Shown: piece after piece, positions 33,301 to 45,300 of the stretch
Numbering within the stretch: the first letter of the stretch is position 1
Layout of the letters: each line of letters begins with the position of its first letter
Source of the DNA: a virus
Virus record (IMG/VR): IMGVR_UViG_3300027668_000013
Location: 1 to 64,000 of that record
DNA length: 64,000 nt
Reading direction: 5' to 3' (one strand)
The notes under the pieces: model-generated
What the model saw: the letters and a program-made list of their open reading frames with translations, nothing else
The model's database searches: none
What the model was told of the DNA's origin: nothing
Translations under genes and position numbers: made by a program

Positions 33301-36300
33301 TTTTAGCTGTTGAGAATAGATTCGACATTAAAGTTTGAACATCGTCAAATGCTGTTTCTTTCATAGCTCCAACAAAAGTCTCATTTATAATTGCCTTGTA
33401 CTCTTCTGCAAACTCTCCATCTAAAACTTCTTGTTCTAATTGTTTTGTAGCTATATGTTCTGCAATTCCAGAACCAGGCCCTGTAGTATCATACTTTGAT
33501 GCAGTAACCATTTTATTAAATTTTCTACCAAGTTGTTCTTGTTCCATAAAGAATAAGATCAATCCTGGATCGCTCTCGCCACTAACAATCATTTCTTCTA
33601 TCTCAGCTTCAGTAAATTCATTTGGTCCTTTAGAAGTTAATTTTTCTAATTCGGATTCTTTCATATTTAAATGAGAAAACTTTTCAAATGTTTTACTCCA
33701 AGGGTTTATAACACTATTGGTTGCAGAAGTTGTTTTTAAACTACCATTCTTAGTAAGCCCAAGTATTTTAATATGATCTTTCTTTTCTTTCTTAATTAAT
33801 TTACTGTTTTGAGAATCTATATTTTTTACATAATTTCTTATTTCTGGAAGAGATAACAATCTGTTTGCAGTACTTGCAGACATTCCTTGTCTCAACATAT
33901 AAAATACAGTGTTTGCGGTATTTAAATTGTTGTTAATTAAAGATATAAAAGGATCTTTCGCATTATCAACATATGCATTCATATAAGCCGATAAAGTTTC
34001 TGAAATAGATCTTCCATCAGTACTATAAATCTCAGCCATTTTTACAGCTTGTAATAAGTTGTGGTGAGTTAAATGATTTGCTGTTATACCAACACCTGCT
34101 TTACCACCAAGGTTTCTTTCTCTTATTTCATTTTGTGTAAATGGAGAAGCAAATTCTAAAGAACTACCAGGCCTCTGTTTAAAGAACTTAGCAGCAGCTT
34201 CATCTCTTAATCCTGTTGGTAAAGCCATGTAATTATTAAAAATTTCAGTTGGACTTAAAGCATCTCCTTTTTCATCAAGGAATAAGTTTAAGTCTACGTT
34301 GTCATCTGTCGCATACTTAGTATTTTTAAACCAATTTACAAATTCTTCTGTATTTTTTCTAATACCTAAAGTTTCAGTAAGAACATCCTCTAAACCATCT
34401 TTTTTAGAAGTATTGTCTTCTGATATATAATTTAATAAATGTAAATAATAAGCTTCGTTCTTTAACCAAGTTGTATCTACAGGTAATATAGCATCTGTAA
34501 ATGTACCTTTTGATTCTAATACACTTGCCCACATTTCCAATCTCTCGTTTTCAAGAGCCATTTCAGCTCTTTTACGAGCACCATATTTCTTTTTAGTTTT
34601 TGGATTTACTGCAAGTTTTGAGTTTTTATTATTAACTCTTTCAAGTATACCAGACTTAGGATTAAAGACAGTGTTGTACATCATTACGTACATCTTATCA
34701 ATATCAAAATCCGATCCTGTTTTACCAGTAATCTCATCGTACACAACTACACTATCTCCAGCAGAAGGAGGTAAAATTCCTACAATCTCAAGACTATCCA
34801 TCCCTGAAATTTTTTGGTTAGGAATACGATAACCTACTATGTTCTTAATTGTATCTCCAAGTGCGTCTTTTAAGTCTTTATCACTCATGTTTTCCCAACC
34901 TGGAATATTTTCTACATCTTTAAATGGTAAGTAAACTTGAGCTGACAAAGAACCATCCTCACGAATACGAGGACCTTTTAATTTGTTAGTACTCTTTGGG
35001 TCATAACCTTCTAAATGTCGAATATTATTTTTAGTAAATTTATCGATTTTGCTATAAGCAGCTGTTTTTTCAAAACCTTCTCCAGCAATTTGTACAAAAG
35101 ATCCACCAGTAGATGTTAATTTTATAGTAGCCTTTTTAAGCTCGGCAAATATTTCTTGTTCTATTTTATCAACGTGTTGAAATATTAAACTTAAAGGAAC
35201 CCTTGTTTCAAGTTGTTCTATTACGTTCATATCAACATTATCTCTTTTAAATTTCTCTATTAAATGTTCATAGATAGCTTCTTGATTTGTAATTCTTCCG
35301 TTTACTACATCATATTTTTGATCAAATTTCTGTCTACCTAAATGAGAAAGAACACTTTCTACCGCATTTATTTTTTGAGCCATTTGATCAGGAGTAAGTT
35401 TTTTTCCATTAAGAACGTATTCTCTTACATATTCTCCGTTAGCATTTCTTTCGAACATATTCTGAAATATGTTTTTACGAGGTTGTGAACCTACAAGTGC
35501 TTCACCTTTCTTCTCATATTTCGTAGGTAAATCTTGTTGTAGTTTCCAATGATAATTAGAAAGAGTAGTTGTTTTATAATCTACTTTACCACTAATTACA
35601 TCTTCTTTATTATAAACCGTACCTGCACCAGACTTAGCACCAGACTCATATATTACTTCGTCAATTGGATTATTAGGATTTCTCATTTTTTTAAGCAATC
35701 CTTCATGTGAAGTTCCTTTAACAAGACTCGGCCATAATACAGCTTGTGAATATTTAAGATAAGTAGGTACTGCAGATCCATTTTCATTACGTAATTCAAA
35801 ATGCATACCTTTTAGAGGTTGCATTGCTAAAAGATCTCTTGGGTCTGGATCTCCATCTTTATCCATTAATCTTTCAAAAGCTTCATCGTAATTAGTTGGC
35901 CAATTACCAAGTCCTATCATTAAAGACTTGAATCTTTCTGGAGTAATAAAAGCTTGACCATCTGCTTTATTTAACTCGTTTTTACGATAAGGTTTTAATA
36001 TTGCTATTGCTTCTTCTTTAGTGTATGCGTTAACATCTTTTCCATTACGAACAATCTTTTGATTCATAAGATGATTTAAATAATCATCGTACTGCTCACT
36101 TGTTTCTGTATCAGCATCTTTTATTACTAATATTTTATAGTCTTTAGGAGTATTGTACTTTCCAAATTCATCTTTTGTAAAAATTAAATCTGAACCTTGA
36201 CCTGAAGTAGCTGGTGTACGTTTAGATATATCCTTATAGAATGCAGGATCTCCTGTAAACAACATTGTAAATTCTATATTTGCTGTCATTGAATTTACCA

Positions 36301-39300
36301 TATAATCAAGAACCATATTATTAACAGCATCTGTTTCAGTTGCGTTTTCATTTTGATAATGATTTAAAACGGTAGAATCTATACCAATTATTGTTAATCC
36401 TCCTTCTGGATTTTCTTTTATAATATTATTATCTTTTAAAGTCTGTACAGCTTTTTCGTGTTGTAATTCTATAGTTTCTTTAATATGGTTTTTAACTTTT
36501 ATTACAACTTTTTCGTCAGAAATATTTACCACACCTTTACTATCAAACAAACCTATTTCTTTTGCCAAGGTAGTTCCAAATGATAATTCTGGAAACCAGA
36601 AAAACTTTTTACTTCCTTCGTTATCAAAATATTCGTTTCCGGTTTTATTTTTTTTGTTTCGAGCGTTTGAATATCTATCTACTTCTGCAGTAAAATATTG
36701 AAACATATCCTCTACGGCCTTATGATCGGCATTACCGTTTTTATCTACATTAATTAATTGTCCATTTTGAGCAACCCTATATTGATCCATTGGGAGCCCA
36801 GTAAACATAAAGTGAGAACTTTTATCTGCAAGTGTAAGTGGAGAAAATACAGAACCATTTTTATTTCTAACTCCATTTAAAACTTTGTTCATACTATCAA
36901 GTTGCATATCAACAGTGGTCATGTTCTTAAACGCTGTACCAGGATCTGATGAGTCGTTCTCAACTCTGTTTGATAAATAAACTTGTACTGCAAATTCTTC
37001 TAATCTTTGCTTACTTTGAGAACTTAATTCTTGAGGTTCTAAACTATTAAAGTCATACTCATCTCCAAGTAAGAACTTAATCCATTTTGAAGACTGATGA
37101 TATTTACCACTATTAAGTAATTTACTTAAAGATGTATGGTCTTGTTTCCACTGATTAACATTTTTACTAATAAAGTTGTTTAATGACTTAGTCCAGTACA
37201 AGTTATTCTCTGGTCCTAAAACCATATTTTCAAGAGTGTCTTTTTTACGGTATCCTTCAATTGATGCAAAAGTTTGGAAAATAGAATTTTCAGTAATAAA
37301 GTCTGAATTTTCATCTGTATCAAAATCATAATCTTTACTAATCATTTTTTCTAAAGTCAAAGACTTATTGTTTCTTGCGTAAGAAGAACCTGACTTTATA
37401 ATCTTTCCGTTTGCGTCTTTTACTTGTGTAGTTCCAGGCTCAAGAAAAGGGAATATCATTTTCTTTAAAAAAGAGTTTCTAAACTTACTCGCTTCTGAAG
37501 CATTAGTTACTTTTTCATAGACTCCAGGGACAACTTGTTCTGTAAGTTGACTACCCATTACATATGATTGTAATGATTCTGGTGAAACTTCGATACCTAA
37601 TGTATCAAGAGCATCTGAAATAGTAATGTAATAACTAAAGTCAAATTTTCCTTCGTTTCTTTTGTTAAAACCTTTTAAGTCATCATTAAGTTCTATAGCA
37701 ATAGATCTAAATGTTTCAACAACTTCAGATAATTTTTTTCTTGCACGTACTTCAGTAGCCGTGTCTGGTTTGAAATCACCATTTTCAATAAATTTATACC
37801 TGAAGTTTTCACTAAACTGGTTTCTTAATAATTTAGCATGTGATTGTTGATCTGCATTTCCTATTTTATAATTATACTCCTCCCCTTCGACTATAACCCC
37901 AGTGTGATTGTACGTAATTTTTTGTTTAGAAAACGCTCTATAAAATTGAACCTTTTTAAATAAAGGAACAACGTCATCAGGAGCTTCCAATTGACTTATC
38001 AGTTCATTAAACTCTGGATGAGTTACTGCTAAACTTTTTATTTTGTTTAACATTTTATCAACTTGATCTCCGTTAGAATCTTCAACAATGTTAGCAAGAC
38101 TGTCTTCTAACATTCTCCAAGACACTTCAAACGGAGCAAGTTTTTTAAACTTACCTCCAAAGTTTTTAGAAGTTGTATTTGGATCAGCTAACATCTTTAC
38201 CATAAATCTGGTATTGTGTGTAGCATTGTCTTTACCAGAATAAGTAAGTGCTTGTCTAATATTTAAATCTCCACTCACATCATCTTCTTGTGTCTCACCC
38301 ATTGGAGTTTCGTCTGTAATAGATTCAGAGTCTAAAAGAGCAAAGCTTTTAAGTGAGTCTTTAGATAGTTCTACAAGGTCTTTCCAGTTATCTAATTTTT
38401 TATCTGCACTATGAAGAAGTTCAAGCTGATCAAAAGTAACCCAATCATCTGTTACATCAGCTTCATCGTATGCCATGTTTATTTCATTGACAATATCTTT
38501 TCTTATTATTTCAAAAATATCATCTAAGTCTTCAAAGCCTTCTTGAACAGATAGATCCATAGATCTTATCCCAGCCATTTGAATTGCTTGATAAGTAATG
38601 TGATCAACAGCTTCGTGTATAAGATCTTGTTTTATACCACCTTTTAATCTTGAATTAATAATTCTTTTTGAATGAGCAAAAGGAGGAATGTAATCAAATC
38701 TACCTCTTCTTATTTGTGAAAATATCTTTCCTTTGTTAGTTCTAAATGCATCTACTAAGTCCATTAGTAAATCATAAATCCATTTAACAGAATTAGGAAC
38801 CTTCATTGTTCTTTTAGAAAGCATGTACTCTCTAAACTCTTCTGCTAATATCTCTTCAGCTTGAGCAGCGTTTACAGCATATTTCTTTTGTACTTTCTTA
38901 AGAAGGTTGTTTCTTTCTCTTAAAGTTAAATAACCGTCCATTACAGCATGGAAACCTTCATGGTATGCAATACCTTCGTTAGCTCCGTTAGCAATAGTAA
39001 CAACACCTTGATAAAACTGACCTTCTGCAACACCACCATAAGCACCTGCTATTAAAGTTTTAGCAACTTCAACTGGAACATGAGGTAATATTAATGCTAA
39101 GTTTTCAAGTTCTTTAGTAATGTCTGCTTCAGTTTTTCTTTTTGAGTATATTGAATATGTAGGATCATCTTTTATTTCTTTTTCTATTTCTTTTTTTCTT
39201 TCAATAGGAACAGTATTTATTAAAGTTTGTTCTTGTGGAGTAAAATCAGTAATTATTTTACCGCTAATCATATGTCTGACTAACTGTTCTGCTTTTTGAG

Positions 39301-42300
39301 TATCAGTTCCTTTATTTTTATTATTAGCAACTTCTCCATTAGCTACAATTTCTTTTTGTTTAGTAGTTAACGTTTCTACTTCTCTACGATTTCTTACTTT
39401 TTTTGTACCAGGATTAGGTTTAGCTAACCCATTTGCATTCTGATTATCAGTCTCACTCGCTACTTTACCTTTTCCTTCAAGTGAAGTAGCAATTTTTATA
39501 TCGGGTATATTTGTTGGAAACTTGTCTGTTTGATTTTCAGGATTTCCTTCTACTCTTCCATTAGCTTCTTTTTGAGTTACATTAAGAGGGTTTCCTTCTT
39601 TTTTTCCAGAAGTATTATTTTTATTTTGATAAACAGCCTTTTTCTTTGGTGCACCTTTATCTTTAAATTCATTAGGTCCTGGAGTAGTAGTATCGACATC
39701 TGCTTCTTTAGCTATTTCTGCAGCAGTTTGTTCTTTTTGTGCAGCTGCGTCTTTTTGTGCAAATGCTTTAACTGATTCTTCAAGAATGTTTTTAGTTCTA
39801 CCAAATACTTTTAGTATTGCCCCACTGTCAGTTTGAGACATGGACATCACTACACCTTTTCTATTTACTACATACTTAAACTTGTTTTCCTTTCCATTTT
39901 TATCTACATACGAATCTTCAACAACAACAGCATCTCCTTTTTTTATTTGATAGTTTGCAAATATTTTATTTCGTACTGTATTTTTTGTACCCTCTTTAAA
40001 TGCAAAAACTTCTACACCTTTATGATTTAAAATTTGAGAACCTTTAATAAAGTATCTTGATTTTTTTTGCTCTGCTTTAGGAGCATTTGGGTTCCTTATA
40101 TAAAAAACTTCATTTGAATTAGGATCTGTAATATCAGGTACTGTTTCAGATTTAGTAGAGGTATCTCTTGATGGGAGTTTTCCTCTTATTTTATAAAATT
40201 CTCGACTTGCAATAACAAAATTTATAGCGTCTTTTACAGCGTCTTTTCCTTTAAACGTTGTTTGTTTTCCATTAATTTCTACATACCAAACACTTTTTGC
40301 TCCTTTTCTAACTCCGATGTCAAATGTTTTACCAAAACTATCTACTACTTTATTTAAGTATTGTGCATCTGTTAAAGGTTTAACTTTAGTAGGAATATAA
40401 GCTACTGGTAATACTTCTTCTTCTCCTATTTTATCACCAGCATCTTCTATTTCTTTTCTAACTTTTGGATATAGTTCTGTTAGGTATTCAATAGCTTCTT
40501 TTGCAGTATAAAATGACTTTGATTTGTTACGACTTTTTACATTAAAAGTATTTTCTCTTCCCCCCTGTGTTATCGTAATCGTATTGTTCTTAGGCAAAAA
40601 CTCTTTGAAATGATTACTAAGTTCCGTAAGTTTAGAAATATCAGTTAATTCATTATCTGCATTTTCTTTTAAGTCAGAAGGTTTTACCTCATCGTTAGAT
40701 TTAGATATTTCTTCTTCTTTTTCTCTAATCTTTTTTTGAGCGTCTGTTTCAAATGAAGTTCTTTTTGTTTCTGATTTTTTGAAACCAGTAGTTTTTTTGA
40801 AAAAAGAATCTTCTCCATTTTTTAAAAGAATCTCAATAAGTCTTTTACCTGCTTCAACTCTTTTAGCAGGCATGTCTTTTGTTCCATAATTTGTAGCAAT
40901 CTCTTGTAAAGTACTAATAATACTTTCATCACCCCTTTTCTTTAAAGTAGATCTAATTTCTTCTACTAATTGTTTAGCTTCTTCATTGTTTGGAAAAACT
41001 TGTTCTTTAAGAAAAACTGTTAGTGCGTTATACGTAGTATAATTATTTGCCTTTATTCTAAGAGCATCTAATCCTAACCAAGTTTTATTATAAAAATTTT
41101 CTGAAAGAACAGGTTCTGATTTTATAGAAGGATCTGATATTGCTTTTATACCAGCAAGAGTATCATCGTAATCATAAAATTCATGAATGTCTTCTTTTGT
41201 TATTTCTTCTTTCCCAGTACCAGTTAAAAACCCCCAGTTTGATGTTTCTTTTTTACCACCAATCTTTTTCCAGTTCTTTGGTTCACTCATAATAACTGTA
41301 GGATTAACAAACAGTCTATTACTTGGGAATGTAGCATTTGTACTTAATGCTTTTTGAGAAAATTGAAAATCATTGTAATTAGTATCTGAAGGAATTTCAT
41401 CACCAAACCATGTAAATGTAGTGTTACCAACATCTGTTTGATTTAATTTTTGATTAAGAAATTTTGCATTTGTTGTTCTCCACATTACTGCAAGAGATTC
41501 TGCAATTTCTAATTGAACACTTGACTCTTGTAATTCAGAAAGTTCAACTTTCTTTTTATTTTTTCCAAAAGTTATAGAAGGGCTTGGCTTGTCTGATAGA
41601 TTTATCCAAAAAGGATATTCTGTATTTAAACTGGCTTGGCCCGTATAGATTAACAAATCCATTATATCCTTATTTCTAAGTCCTGATATATTAGATTTTC
41701 CATTAAACAAAGCAGCAGAGTCGGCACCTTCAGCATATGCTACAAGTACTTCCATGATTGCTTGTATCTCTTTATTTTCTAACTTTCTTGAGTTAAGTTT
41801 TAATGGGAAAGGTTTATTGTCAAGACTTCTTACTTTCATAAAAACAAATCCTGCAAGTCCCCCTACACTCGCTCGACCTGAGTTTTCAAGTTCTTCATCT
41901 TCTATATTCTCTTTAGTATCATACACAAGACCAACACCATCAGAGACTAATAATTTTCCTTCTCCGTTTGCTTTAGGTTTATCAAAAAACTCACTTGGAT
42001 CATTTCTTAATCCTGTTTTAGTATCAGACTTAAGTATTCCAGTTGAAACACTTTCTATTTTAGTTTCATATGTTTCACCATTTAGTAAAGCTTTTATTAT
42101 ATCTTTTCTTGCTGCAGTAACGGATTCGTACTGACCTTCAACATTTAAATCAAAAGGCAATTTAAAACGACCATAAACTTCTTTAGCTAAAACTTTTATC
42201 TTATTACCATTTCTATCATAAGCAACCATTCTAATTGGAAGGAATTGCATATCTTCTTCAGTTAAAGAATTTGGATCATTAAAGAATTTATCTATAGCTT

Positions 42301-45300
42301 TAGCTGCTTCACCTTCTCCTTTAGTAGCCCATTTTGCTTTACCGTCTGCTTTATCAACTTCAAATCTAAAGGAAGTACCTCTCTTATCTGTAATCTCACT
42401 TTCTAACCAATCAGAAATACCACTATCATCTAAATCACCAACACCATCGGAAGAAGAAACATAGGCTAAACTCCAACCATACTTCTCATTCATTCCTTTT
42501 TGCTTACTATTATGAGAATTACTTATTGGAGGATTTATTTCAGGATTAGTAACATCTGTAACTACAACATCTTTATTAGCTTTATCCGCAGCTATTTCTT
42601 GCGCTGTAGCAGCAGCTGCTACTTCTGAAGCAAGTTTACCACTGGGATCAAGATTTTCAGTTATTACTTCTGTAACAGCTTTCAATGTTTCAGAAGTAGT
42701 TTGAGTTGTTCCTTCTGGATTTGGATTACCTGGTTGAGAATTATCTGTAACACCAGTAAGGTCTACTACTGAAATACCATCAGGTACTTCTTTAGGTCCT
42801 GTTTCAGCTTCAAGATTTACTCCTGCTGCTTTAGCTAATGCATCTATTTCAGCTTGGAGAGCATCTGCTTTATTAGTAACAGCTTGCTTTAATCCATTTT
42901 CATTTACTTCTGCAACAGTTTCAGTAATGCTTAATTTATTTTCTTCCGGTACTTCAGTAGGTACTTTATTAGCTCCTGTGTTTGTTTCTGTAGGTTGTCC
43001 TTTTATAGGCCCGTCTTCTCCTTTACCAACTACAAGGGCTCCATCTCCACCACCTTCTCCTTCAATTACTTCTGTTGTATTTTCTTCTTCAAATTCAGAA
43101 TCTATATTTCCATCAACTAATGTTTCTAAATATTTATCAACTCTATATTTAAAACCATCTGCAGTTTCATGAATTTCAATCGCTTTTAATTCATTGATTG
43201 CTATATCATATCGAGCACTCATTTTTTCTCTTTGTGCAGCAACCTGTTCTTTCTTTTGTTTGTATACAGTTTTTGCAACAGCTCTTTCTGAAATAGCTTT
43301 TTTCATTTCTGCTCTTTCTAAACTATGCTCTTTACGTAAACTGGATTCAGCTTCTTTTAATCTTTTATATTCGGTAGGTGAGTACTTTATATTTATTTTT
43401 TGTTTTTCTTGTAAAGTAAGACCTTCTTTGTTCTTACGCATGTATCCGTACTTACCAATTTGCTTCTCTTGTTCAAAAGCATTAAGTTCTTGTTTAGCTT
43501 TACTGTAAGCACGACCAGTTGTAGATACTTTATCTCTTTGTTCTTTGAAGTCGTATTCGTTCTTTTCTTTCCAATCATCCCAGGCTTTAGAAGATTTAGC
43601 ATCAATTGCTATTTTCATTCTTTTTATAGCATTAATTCTTTTCTCAGATCTCATGACTTGGTCTTTGACGTCATTCATCTCATCTGTGATTTCTTTATTT
43701 GCTACATTTAATTTGTCAATTAAATCCTGTCTTTGTTTTTTACTTAACTCAACTTTACCAATCATTGCCAGATTGGTATAAACATCTTTTTCATTAAATG
43801 TTTTAGTTTCAATTTCGTTTGTTAAGTACTCATGATATTTTTTCCTAAGTAATTTTTTAGATTTTGCAGAGTTTTCAAATTCAAAAGTTTTAGACAAACC
43901 TTGATACCCAACCCAAGCACTCATTTTTTTACCTGCTGTTTCTACAAACTTTTTATAAGAATCAAGAGATTCTATTTCATTATCAGATATGTATTTTCCA
44001 AATGATTCTGAACCATCTCCTTTCTTAACTTTAACTTCTTCTTCAAGCTTCCCAATCTTCTTTTCAATTTCTGCTTCTTTAGCAATAAGTTGTTCTGCTA
44101 ATCCTATTTTTAATTCTGGATTTTTGTTAAGCTTGGATCTCATTTGATTCAATGCTACCATTTCGGCTTTAGTAGCCATTAGTTCTAATTGTAAAGGACT
44201 AACGTCTTTTCCACTAACACTTTTAACTTCTTTTATAATTGAATTTCTACTAACATCTAAATCCTTATCAATTGCCGTCATTGTTTGCTTTAACCCATCA
44301 ATTCGAGACTTTAATTTAAATAAATCATTTGCTTTAGCAGTACCATGTTTATTGTATAAGCTCATGTAATCTGAAGAGTAGCCTTCTAATTTTGATAATA
44401 AAGCAGTTGCTTTTGTTTGATCTTCAGCAGTATATCCTTCTCCACCAGCTTCAACTTCTTTTAAATGATTTTCAAGACCTTCTATCATACCCCTATTTGC
44501 GTATCTTGCAAACAAGCCTTCAAATCTTTGATTTTCTATATCCTCCATTGCTGTACCGTCTTCATCTAATACAGCATCTTTATAGGCCATCATAAGATTA
44601 CCTTCTTCTTTAAAGAATTTATCAAGATCTTCTTTTGCTTTTAGGTTTGTACCAAGCCTTCTATTTTCTATATAGTTTACGTATTCTTGTTTTTCAAGTG
44701 TGTGTTTATTTTTTCTTTCTTGATACCCTTTCATTTCAGCATCAAATTCTTTTACAGATTCATTGTACTGATCTTCTGAAACACCAGACTCATCATAAAC
44801 TTTTTTCTTTTCTCTGTAATCATCCCACTCTTTTGCTGTAACAACTTTAGATGCGTCTTCTTTACTAACTCCTTTATTAGCAGCCATGTATTTTTCAACA
44901 GGATCTAAAGGAGCGGGTCCTTCTGGAACAGATTGTTCCTTTACAATATCTCCTCTCTTAGGTCTTTCTTCTGTAAATTCTTTTGGTTTGGTAACAGGGT
45001 CTATAAGTCCTGCCGCTTCTCTTGCTTTAGTTATACTTGCTGAAAAAGCCTTTACAGTATAATGTTGAAAAGGACCTCCAATAAATCCCATAAAACCTTC
45101 AGTCAAACCTTCTTCGGAAGTTGCATAATCAGTAGCCCTACCTAAGTAAGAAGATTTATCTTTTTGTTCTAATCCAAGTTGAATAAGAGCATCTCTTGTA
45201 TTATCTTTTTGAAAGAATCCAGCAGACATTTCTTCAAATGATTCTCCTAATCCGTCTTTAAGATGGTTTCCCATTTGTTGCTTAAAGCCTTGTTTCATTC

